Assembly (NCBI RefSeq): GCF_964355755.1 | Contig: NC_092670.1 | Coordinates: forward strand, 16,553,201-16,617,200 | DNA length: 64,000 nt | Reading direction: 5' to 3' | From: Antedon mediterranea | Taxonomy: Eukaryota; Echinodermata; Crinoidea; Comatulida; Antedonidae | In this document: positions 37,001 through 49,000 of the stretch, piece after piece | Position numbering within the stretch: position 1 is the first letter of the stretch | How the letters are laid out: each line of letters starts with the position of its first letter | Notes under the pieces: generated by a model | Told to the model about the DNA's origin: nothing | What the model saw: only the letters and a program-made list of their open reading frames with translations | Databases searched by the model: none | Made by a program: the position numbers and the translations under genes

Positions 37001-40000
37001 CCTGCCCAAAAAAGAAAAATATGAAAACAAATCGTGGAAAGCTTAATGTCGGAATGATGGAAAATGTTTCAAGAGAGGATGGAACATCGTTTGAAGTAAA
37101 TGCCCTCTCGAATAAATCTATATTCTTGCTTGGATAAATGCCACATTCACACTGTACACACAATAAAATACATTTCTATTGGTAGTAGAAATTACTGACT
37201 GCAGACGATATACAATTGCAATAATCTTGATATTGTGTTATTTTTCATATTGAGGGGAGATTTATTGAGTATATGTTCCCATTTTAACACCCAAAAATAA
37301 ACTTGCCCTAGATTTAACACCTCTCTTGAATAAATGTTCTACTAAAAACCATCCTGAACAACAATTTAAACTTTTTATAAATTCTAATCTATTGTTAATT
37401 TGTGGTAATGTACGAATTTCTTACAATAGCACCAGTCAGTCTATCGTTACTTAATTTCATCACAATTGCAAGTTTTATAATTAGTTTCATTGTAGTAAAC
37501 ACAATTGATCTAAATTCTCAGTACAATTAATACAGAGAAATTGTTTCTTTCTTTTCCTTATTTGTGTACTTCGTGGGATCAGAATGGTAATAAAAGAAAG
37601 TTCTAAGAATAAAACATATAATCGTTTTATTTTGAGCTAAAAATAATGTTTTGGAATGAAGGATGTTATTAAGCCCTAGAATAAAAAAGATATTTATCCT
37701 GTTCACTCCAAAAATGACAATGGTTTTTATGTGTTTATGCCGCAAATTGCAACAAGTGAACAAGCAGCCATTGTCTACAGGGTCATAAGAACACCAAGCA
37801 GATAATTACTCCAGTAAATGTAATCAACCACAACAGTAAATACAACAATGCCCTCATTATTTACTGCAGTAATAAAATATAAAGTCATTCTAGGCACATC
37901 CGTTTAAAATTAACTATAAAAAATAAATAGAAATGTTTAAAAAAATGTATTGCTAACAGTAACAATAAACTTACTCAGATCCAGCTTATCTCCTATCAAT
38001 ATTAATTCCTGTTTTTTAGTCAAAGGTAACTGCGTCTCTTGTAGTTTTCTTAATTTTAAGGAATGGTTCCTGAGTAGAAAAAACACACGTATAGCCTGCA
38101 AAAAAAGTGTGTACGTGCGAGATATTAAAAAATGTGCCGATTACTGTATATTCTTGCATAAGCTAAAGGATTATTTAAAATTTGATAATGCAATAGTTTG
38201 GGACATCCTCTACTACTTATTATACAAGGGAGGCTAAAGCTCTGTTCACACTATCAAACTAGTTTGATATGGTAGTGATATGCTTAAATGTGGTAGTGAT
38301 ATGACATCATCATGTCCATATATGGGCACATCACATTTTTTAGTCACATTAATTTGTGCTAGTGTAGACAGAGCTTAAGCCATTCAAAAAGCCAGCCCTT
38401 GGATTCTGGCTGGGAGTAGAACAATATACAGTGGACACTACAAACAAGTCTAGTTTTCAAACATGCACTAACAGTCACACCTTGCAAGGCACAAAATGTT
38501 TACAAAAAGCTGAATGTGCAATAGAACCATTAAATAGAACCATTAAATATTATTTTTACCATTTAGCAGAACTAATACCAAATGACATGTGGTATGAAAT
38601 TAACCAATCAAATGGCAAAGATACACTCAATAAAGAATAACTAGACCCTAATACCTCCAAGCGAAACCTCATTTGGGTTAATTGGATTGTTTTGAATCTA
38701 AGCCTTGCAACATCAAATTTCCTCTCTATCAATTATGTGTATTTTGTATTTTGTATAGATTTCATATAAAATCTGAGAATGAATATTCTTCACTCACCCT
38801 TCTTGATCTTTCTAGCTCTCCAGAGGGCAGTCTTTTGATAAAATCAATACCTGTCATTGGTGTTGCAGTTGGTGGCAGTAACAATGATGAATCCATCATT
38901 AAGTATTCCACATTCAACGGACGAGACTGAAATCAAAATAAACATGACATATACAAAGTGGCTTGTAGGCTATTAAATATTAGCATATGGGCTAGTAAAA
39001 GTCAGATAAAGTAGCAAAATTCATTCATCAGTGGAAAATTACTTCCATTTACTGTCATTTGCATATAAAATATACATAGAAATTATGTTTGCTCCGAGAC
39101 AACAGATAAATGAAAAACAATTATAAAGTGTCACATCATTCTCGTACGGTATACTGACAAGCATTCAGTGCCCGAATAGCAGCTGGATAAAAGCTGTTAC
39201 AAAACCTATTTGTACGAGAGATGATGGACCGGTAACAAATTATGGGCTAGTAAATTGGCTTGAAGGAGTAAATTCTACAGCTATGCTAAGACTAACAATA
39301 TGTTTATGTAGACATATCAGAAATTACATCAATATTGGGCATTGCAAAAAATGTGTGGGAAGAGTAGTCTCAGAGCTGGTGACCTAGAGATCAGCTCAGA
39401 GCAGAAGATAAATTGAAAGACCAGACAGACTACACAGCTCAAGCACCACTGCATGGACACACCTGCAGGTTAGAAAGGAATGGAGTTTCATCATTGGTGT
39501 ACATCAGATGATGGTTGAGTGATCGAGCGAGGTATTCCATTGGTATAAGAGACACAAACCAAGTATACAAATGAACTCACACCATTTTGTTATACTACTC
39601 ATTATGTTAATAAGTGTATACTTACTTTCATGCTCTGGTATTCATCCTCAAACATATCCAAAAACAATTCATCTCCTTTGTAAAAATTTCTCAACATGAG
39701 ATTACTTTCTTCCTTCGCACCCTGCAGATAAAACAAAACCTTATTTAGTTGTGTAGATGATCCCATAGGTAGCTTTTGATTTGCCAACTGTGAAACAAAT
39801 AAGGTTATGTTAAGTCATTGTGCACATGCACGGAACTTGGAACGAACTCCCTCACTCTACTTCTAGTTTTAATGGTTTCTATAGTAGGTCTAGATGACAC
39901 AACACAACAATACCTAGGTCTCGAAAGCTCCCAATTAAAAGTACCATATTTATTTGAATAAACACCCCACTTTGAATAACCGCCCCCAGCCTCTTCGAAT

Positions 40001-43000
40001 GAACGCCCTGCCACACCCATATACAATTTTTACTGTATATTATCACATTTTTTTTAATATCTAGGGGTATACATGTTACCATATTACACAAAAAAAAAAC
40101 GCCTCCCCGAATAGATGCATCCCCCGAATAAACAGCTCCCTCAAATAGCCGCCCCCTAAAGATCCTCCTGATCAAAAAACGCCCCAAATACGGTAATTTC
40201 AACATGGTATACTAACCTCTATACAGGCTAGATGCATATCTTGTAGATAGCAGTGAACATCAGAGCACACTAGTTGTTCTAGTAGTAATGTCGACATCTC
40301 TAAGGTCACAGGTCGGATCTTAGTATTGCTGTACTGACATGCTTGGCTCATCACTGTTATTAACTTTTCAATTAGCATCATGTTATAATACTGTTTATTC
40401 TATAAGGAAAGAAAGTATATAAATCACGTTAAAGACATTTTAAATTACTCTATATGACTAAATGTACAGTAGTTATGGAATTTGGTGAAACTAGGATGTG
40501 ATATTAATATTATATTAGGTTTATATTAACAAACAAAGTCTTGTGTAAGTATATAGCCTAAATTAGGGGGTGGTAAAATACCCTTTTCACATCTGCAAAA
40601 TGTAACATTATTGTATCCAGGTTAGTGCGAAGCCAAATTTGTTGAAAAAAAAACACACTGATGAAAGGCCTGTTTTTGTTCCAAGTTCTTACTGTACAAG
40701 TGTGTATTGCCCTGGTATTAAACTGACCAACTATGCTTTCCTTACAAGATTTCTCACGGTTCGCCTATGCGTGTATGAAAATGTGTAATAAATCAGGAGA
40801 TCAAACCTGGTTACAAGTTGTACACATTTATGCAGATGTGAAAAGGGTATTATACTCAGATTACATTAATAACTCAAGTCTTGAGAAACCATTTAGCCTA
40901 AATAAGCGGGTGGGATTATACTCAAGCATGGGCTGGCCTAAACTGTCTGGTTCTCCGGAAAGTCTGGTATTCGGAATGTGTTTCTTATGATAAAAATGAA
41001 AAATGGATCTTTAAGAAAAGTCTGGTTTTGGGAGAGGTTCCGGTTTTCAGAAAGTCCGCTATTGGGAGACTTGACTGTACACAACTGTATGCAAGTTCCT
41101 TGGGCTTTTTCTACACTTTATCAACATGTTTATTATAAAATTATTAACTTATATTTAAAACGATGAAAACAAAACTATACATACTTCAGATTGATTTGTC
41201 AAGCAGACACTCTCTAAGAGTGATCGTTTAATGCCTTGATTCGAACCAATAGCGTAAAGTAGACAAAGTGAGAACAACGCCGAGTAATCACTATCTGCAC
41301 ACTTTAATGCTGTAAATATTGAGGCTAGGTACGGTCTAAGGAAAAAGATAAGCAAAATAAACATAAAGCTCTATCAAATTAAGTGAATATGCCCAAATAT
41401 GGTAGTGATATACCCAAATATGGTACTGATATCATCATGTCCATATGGGCACATCACATTATTTTGTCACATAAAGTTTGATAGTGTAGACAGAGCTTTA
41501 TACACATAATTAACAATGAATTGAAATAAAACATCTACAAAAGTGTAATTCAAATAATAAATTTATAGGTAACTTTTTTTTGTATGTTGATCAAATAAAA
41601 AAAAAAAATTAAACACAGCGCCCTAAAAAACACAGCAGTGACGTCAGACCGTTTGCATGAAGAATACGTAATAACTGAATGATTGCAGTACACCACACAA
41701 GTAGCTAAATTAAAAGATAAGTGTTAGATTATAAGTTATATGGTATAACCATTGAGAGCTCCAGACACAATAAAGCTTTGTTTGTAGAACATTCTGTAAA
41801 CCAGCCATAGACAAACTTAATCATGCATTAAATTAAAAAGTTCTTAAAATGAGATACCGTAATCAAACGATTAACAAAATTTAAAAAAATTATTTTTAAA
41901 AAACAACGAAGAATGGTTTTCAACAAAGCTGTGGACCTCATATGCAACACCAGAGATTACAAGAACATGCTAATACAAATCATTTTGAATCATTTAATAT
42001 AATCTGTTTGTGTGTGTGTTTGTGTGAAAAATATATGATAATAATTTATTTTTTTGAATAAATCAAAATCATATATTTTTGGAAAAAAAAGAAACTTGAT
42101 GAATATTTAATAAGAAATTTGAATGAAAATTAATATTTTAAGATTTTGAACCAAAATCTGATGGATTATAAAAAACTTAAGACATGTTGATAGTCTGTGG
42201 ATAGTAACCTAGATAAACCAACTCAAAATGTATCCCAATAAAACGTGTGTTATATATTACAGTAGAATCCATACATAACACCAATTTTGAAACCAAACAA
42301 ATTCTCCCCTTAATAGGGATGTCCCATTAAATAGGATTTGGCCATAATGTTGAAACATATTGCCCTTTATTCATTTCATATTAAATGATGTGTCCTGTCA
42401 AATACAACTAGAAACTCTGTTAGGGGCACAAGACCTAATAAAGTGTCTTATTAAGCCGTAGTATTGACCCTTGTTCTTTTTACAGAAGTATCAACTTAAT
42501 AGGGGTGTCACCTTAATGAGATATCTAAAAAGACGTTGTTTTTCTGAAGTTGGTTTATCAAGACTTCACCACTAGACAACATGTTTGGTAAGAAATCTAA
42601 CCAGACTGGCAAATAAACAATGATGAAGTATTTAAGCAGCGATTTAAACAATATCTAATTTCAATTCCACCTACCTCCGAATTTTTCTTTTGGATGGAGG
42701 ATGGAAAGTAATAAAGTTATCATTCAATTTTCAAGAAATATGTTCAGATTAGTGTTCTGTAATGTTCATGCTCATTCTATTAGTAACACTATTGCATTCT
42801 ACTAAACAGTTTAGTAACCAGTGGCTGTATTCAACAGGTATACTGAGGCAAAACACTCTTAAAAACTCTTTTAACAAACTGAACACCACTTAAGGGAAAT
42901 CCTCAAACACTTAATATTCAAGGGAAATATCTCACTTAAGCTTGGTTCCCACTAGGACGTAAATGCAACGTAAGCAAGTTGACCAATGGCAACCGACAGT

Positions 43001-46000
43001 TTGAATAATCCATCACTTTTGATTGGTCAAATCACTTACGTTGCGTTACGTCCTTGTTTTGCGTCTCTAGTGGGAACCAAGCATTAATTGTGATTGGTGA
43101 ATACACCCACTATTCCGCAACCCAGGTCTAGGTGCCTATTTGTGATCTCTTAATCACAATGTAAAAAAAAAATAATTTCATTTTTGTAGGCAATGACACG
43201 AAAATATATATTTGGAAAAGTAAAGCAAATCTAGGCTACGGAACAGATAAGTCTGTTTCACACCTTCATTACAACCAAACAAAATTATAAAATAATAACC
43301 CTTCTCTCACATTTGATTCAGTATATATTTGGTTTACTAAGGTGCATAATACATTGTAACATATATAGAAATTATTATAAAGATCTGTCTACACTATCAA
43401 ACTAGTTTGACAAAAAAAGTGTGATGTGCCCAAATATGGTATTGTTATGACATCATCGTGTACATTATATGAGCACATCACATTTTTTGTCACGTAAAGT
43501 TTGACAGTGTAAACAGAGCTCAAGTAATCTACAAAAAACTAATAACATTATTAATAGCAGTAAGTGATGTAAAATATGAACCCACTGACCTGTTAGCTAG
43601 TGTCATTTCAGTCTTACTTGTTACAGCTGCCAATGACTTCTCCTCATCTGTACAATTATTAACAACTAACGATACAGGCTGATTTGAATCTGTAGTATCA
43701 CCTGCAAAATATAAGCACATCTATTGTATAACTGACACCCTAGGCTGCTTAAAAAACAAGCCATTACGATTGAAACTAGTATTTGACATAAAAGGGGTAG
43801 CTGACTATTATTAATAGCATTATTCCCATCTATACTAGGAAACACTTTATTTTTAAAACTTTTCTAGAAAAGTTTTCTAAAGTTTGCTAGTGTTGACGCT
43901 GATAAACTTGGGCAAACTGCAGAAAAATAGTTTGCAAAAGATAAGCAGTCCACCTTCTTAACCACCCAGTTTATTGATGCTTGTAAACTAAGCGAATCAA
44001 AGTCTACAGATTCCTGCAGATGGACACAATGACCGTTTTTGGTAACTAGCAAATATATTGTATTTTTTTTTGTATGTATTTTTCTCGTGTTTTTGAACCT
44101 TGGAATACAACTTACATTGAATTACAATTACCATGTATTTAACAATAAATTTAAACTTGTACACGTACCATAAAATTCCCTAAAAAGTAGCAAACCCTGA
44201 GCTTACAACAACAACAAATTTCCATATTGTAGTAGTGTAAACAGGGCTTTAACATACAACTTTCCATTAATGGTAATTGTTAATAATAATTGCTTATTGT
44301 TTTTAAATATGCAAGAATGCAAACTAAAAAAAAATGTATTTATTGAAGACTTAAATTTACTTTTTTCGTCTGTATCTTTAGAGTCAGAGTGACTGCTACT
44401 ACCCATTGGTTCTGGAATGGAATATTCTATTTTTTCAGTGGGTGAATCAACATCTCTGTAATTTGGTCTTCTTCGTGATTGGATTGGAGTACCGGCACTT
44501 TCTCTCACTTTCTCCATTGATTGCTCAAGAGAGATTTCTGGAGCAACAAATGCCCTCAATTTTCCATTTAAAATCTAAAATGATACAATATAATTGTAGT
44601 GTGGATTTCAGTTTTATCAAACAGGCTTAACAATTATATTGCTTAAGTCAGTTTTGATATTGCTTAAGTCAGTTTAAAAAATAACCTAGACAAATATTTT
44701 TGTGTAATTGTTTTATAAATTAATTCTATAATATAAAAAAACTGGTTTTATTAATGAAGCCTACATTTTCCATATACACTTCTTAACTATCTTCACTTAG
44801 GCAAAACTGGGTATTTTAAATTCTTGTTTGATACCACCAGGTGTACTGCAAAGTCTGAGAACTTCAAATCTTCTTTGTTAACCAGCTCAGCATCAGTCAC
44901 ACACACTGTTCACAGGTTTTAATTAATTTGTAATACACCAAATAAACACCTATAGGACAACCAATCAACTCACTTGCAAGGGTCAATATGATTATAATGC
45001 ATAAACTTACTTCACATTCAATACCACTAATATCAGTAGGTTGTTGGGCTACTGTATCTTCATTACCATTGAATATAATATCAGCAAGTGTTGACACAAT
45101 TGGTTCATGTTTAAGGATTAGGAACACCTAAGTAAAAGAATGGTTAATGAAATCAAATAAAAAACGTGATGTGTCTAAATATGGTAGTGATATGCACAAA
45201 TATGGTAGTGATATGACACATCATATTTTTTTATCACATGTCACAAGTTTGATAGTGTAGACAGAGCTTAAGACGCTGGAATAAGCTTATTATCAGAAAT
45301 ACCATGTGATCCTGTATCATACGTATATAAAGCTCTGTCTATACTATCAAACTAGTTTGACAAAAAAAGTGTGATGTGGCTAAATATGGTAGTGATATGC
45401 CTAAATATGGTAGTGATATGACATCATCATGTCTATTTAAGGACACGTCACATTTGATACATAAAGTTTGATAGTGTAGACAGAGCCTAATGTGTGTCTA
45501 CAAAAATTATTGAATAAAAGTTTAGAGCTTGACAGCGGCGCATACTGGCCCAGCATCAAAAGAAGGTATCAGTCACAAATTGTTTACTACAGTAGTTTTA
45601 AAACATTAGGCTTACTTGTGATAAAAGGAACAGTGAGACAACAGAGCTGATGTGAGTGTGATTATCCTGCTGTTTACTATCCTGTAATTTAAAAAGAGTA
45701 AAACAATTAATTTACAAGAAATATAAATAGAAGAAATAATATAACTATTGGAGTATATTTTGTATGAAATACCATGTAAGCTGTTTGAGAGAGTTTTTCC
45801 AATCTAAAATAATTAATAAGTTGATAATGTATTTAATGAGTCACCGACTATCAGAATATCTTCTATAGTTAGTGTATTTAACTAAAAGGTCAAATAATCC
45901 AGATCGAGCAATTCAGATTACGAAAACATGTGGAAATAAAAATATACAATTTACACAGTTCTATTTTAAAAATTTCCAATCATAGTTCTGGACCTTTCCT

Positions 46001-49000
46001 GAAAAAATCGGCTTGTTACAAGAAATGTCCTGGTCTGCCTATACTTATGAACTAATGCTACTGACTGTTGTTACTTACCCATCAATCTTTTTACTTACAT
46101 TGACACTAAAGTAATACAAACAAGTAATGTACATACTTACCAAACTACCAACACCGTTGTTTCTAGTCAGTGAGTCAACATAAAGTGGAATGAATAATCT
46201 ATTAAGCAGGTGGTCAGTCAGAACATCATTAAGTCTTACAATCCCAAGCGATAAGATATCATTTACATAATGCAGGTGGTCCAAGTGTTCCGCCACCAAT
46301 GTTGACAAGCGGTCTTTGCTTTGATGACTAAAAAGAAAAATATTCGAGCACTCTTGGCTTAAGAAAAGTGAAGAAAGAAACTGAGATTTAACACACATTC
46401 CTGAAATGATCTCATCGGATGAAACTGCAGTTTAAATATGCATAATATTAAAGGCTAAGCTCTGTCTACACTATCAAACTTTATGTAACACAAAATATGT
46501 GATATGCTTATATATGATTATGTCATATAACTAACATATTTGGGTATATCACTACCAAATTTGGGCACAATTTTTTGTTTGTCAAACTAGTTAATACTTA
46601 ATTTGAGTAGATATTCTAAAGATCTATCTACACTATCAATCTACTTTGACAAAAAAGTGAGTTGTGCCCAAATATGGTAGTGATATGTCCAAATATGGTA
46701 GTGATATGTCCAAATATGGTAGTGCTATGTCCAAATATGGTAGTGCTATGATATCCAGGTACATCACATTTTTGTTAGTGTAGACAGAGACTTTATATGA
46801 ACTTACTCAACATCATTCCTGACACAGTTGTCCAGATTAAGAACATGGTTACCAATAAACCAGACCAGATTTGAGAAGTAAGGAACAGCAGTCTTGTTAC
46901 GTATGTACGTTTGCATTGCTTCATCATCAACTAAAATAAAAAATAAAAACAACTTGTGAATAAAAAAACTAAAATTGTTTTTTTTTTTTTAACCATATTT
47001 AATGAGGGTGATCCATCCAGCTATTGCTGATCATTAGGGACCCTCAGAGGTTCACAAGACAAACATATACACAAGATGCTCTACATAAACAAAGTCTTAT
47101 TACAAGTCTTTGGGAGTGGAGTAATTTGGTCCTTAGAAAAAATCCTGACATGTGACGGGACTTGAACCCAGGACCCTTAGAGTGGTAGCCAAGCATCATA
47201 ACCACCAAGCCACAACTCCACTCCTGTTGGCCCAAGTACACTTACAACACAATAAACACACAGATACCAAAACAAAGATACCAAAACAAAGATACCAACC
47301 AAACCAAACCTATATATTGACAGTATTCCATGACATGAAATTGTCAGGTCTTCTATCATTGCTTTTCTGGTCGATAGTATTAGTCTAGGTTGTAGACAGG
47401 AATGAAGCTTTGAATTGAATTTTTTAAGTGTGGTCATGAATTTTGTTCTGGAGAACGGAGCGTTGTAAATGGTTCATCTGTTTCTTCTTCATTTTTTGGT
47501 TATCTTAGGACATTTAATGGATCGCTTTTATGTGTACTTTGTGGCCTTGTCTTCACGATCATATATCGACATGATGACATATTTGGGCACATCAAAATTG
47601 TTCTAGTTTGATAGTGAAGACAGAGGTTTAGGCACTATATAAGACTACCATATCATTATTATTAGTAAAAAGTGATATTAAGGTGTTACCTTTGTAAACA
47701 TTGAGTGTGAGTGTCCTGACAGCAATGCGTACCATACTTTCAGAATGGTTGAAGAATTTGATGGCTTCTGTATATAATGCAAAATCATTTGTATGCTGGG
47801 CGAAATAAGAAAAAATTAATGAATGAATTAATAAAACAATTTTTGTTAACAATCGTCAGAGGCCTAAAGGTCTGGCTGAGTCAAACTGTTGTATGGTTGC
47901 TAGCTAGCATAAAACCATATTAACATAATAATATGTGTTTGTAATTGTCAATGTCGGTCTTCCTATTATTTTGAGTAACTTAAATTGCTTGTTGGAAATA
48001 AGCCGTTTCAGAATTATGGGTCATCCTGGTATGTTTTCTCAATGTTTATTGAAAATAGCAAATAAAACAAAGAATAAAATTTAACTAAACCATGGGCTAA
48101 AAACATTGTACAAAATCCACTCAACTCATCCAGCTACTATAGTACTAGACAAGATTCATAATATCTAGCACTAGTTGGCTCTACTTACCTCATTGTAGAA
48201 AAAGTGAATGGTGTGTGAATTCAACTTCAATGAAAGTGTCTTGAGAAATGATATGTAATAAGCCAAAACCTTAGAACAAGAACAACATGTTAGGATACAA
48301 TAAAAAAACCACTCAATCATTCATCAGTTTATTAATCATTTCTTCCATCTGCAATGATGCATTTTAATGTACTGGTACAGTAAACTGTACCAGTATTTTC
48401 CCATTTGTGATATACAGTATTGTGATTCATTTGGTCTTCTGTTTGTGGTGTTTATATTGTATTTAATATTATGACAGGCAAGGACAATTTGTATGTGTTT
48501 GTTCAAATCAACTGAAAGCAAATTAGGATGGCAAAAATTAATTTACCTCTTCATCTGAGAAATCAAACTTGTGAACAATGATTGAATTAACATGATTGTT
48601 GGATAGAAGATAATCTGAAGAAAAAACAAATTGTATTTTTATCTAAATTGTTTAAAGTTATGGTCAGACACTACAAGAGTATTATATTCTAAATTACATA
48701 ATACAGTAGTACTGTAATCTCTTTATTGTCAACAAAAACAATTGACCAATGGTGACAAGGTACAGTATAGCCACCAGAGGTCACAGACAGAGGTACAAAT
48801 ATGTACATGTACATATGTTTTTTCCACCATCTCTCTTTGGAACAAACTACCAGAAGAGGCTGTGGAGTCAACATCACTAGAGGGATTCCAAAATGGTTAA
48901 AAAAAAACAAAAATGTAATACTATGAAACGTGTGGAACACAAAATTTAAGGAAAATTAGGAAGGCCGGCTGCAAAAAATGTGACCAACCCATGTGCGTCT

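Larger units (their letters stand above)
27936..37974. other. CLEC16A intron 17, repeat-rich
   Basis: Ten-kilobase intron before the 46-nt exon 18. It holds a piggyBac-like element (30863-31567), a minisatellite (33016-33530), SINE fragments (29605-29690, 34172-34300), a tandem MITE trio (34973-35410), a diverged reverse-transcriptase remnant (36870-37085) and smaller repeats. I see no CLEC16A coding exon inside. Confidence 0.7.

Noticed and set aside
38431-38640. 69-residue plus frame between CLEC16A exons 16 and 17
   Set aside because: Intronic, next to a MITE; no similarity recognised and no good splice sites.
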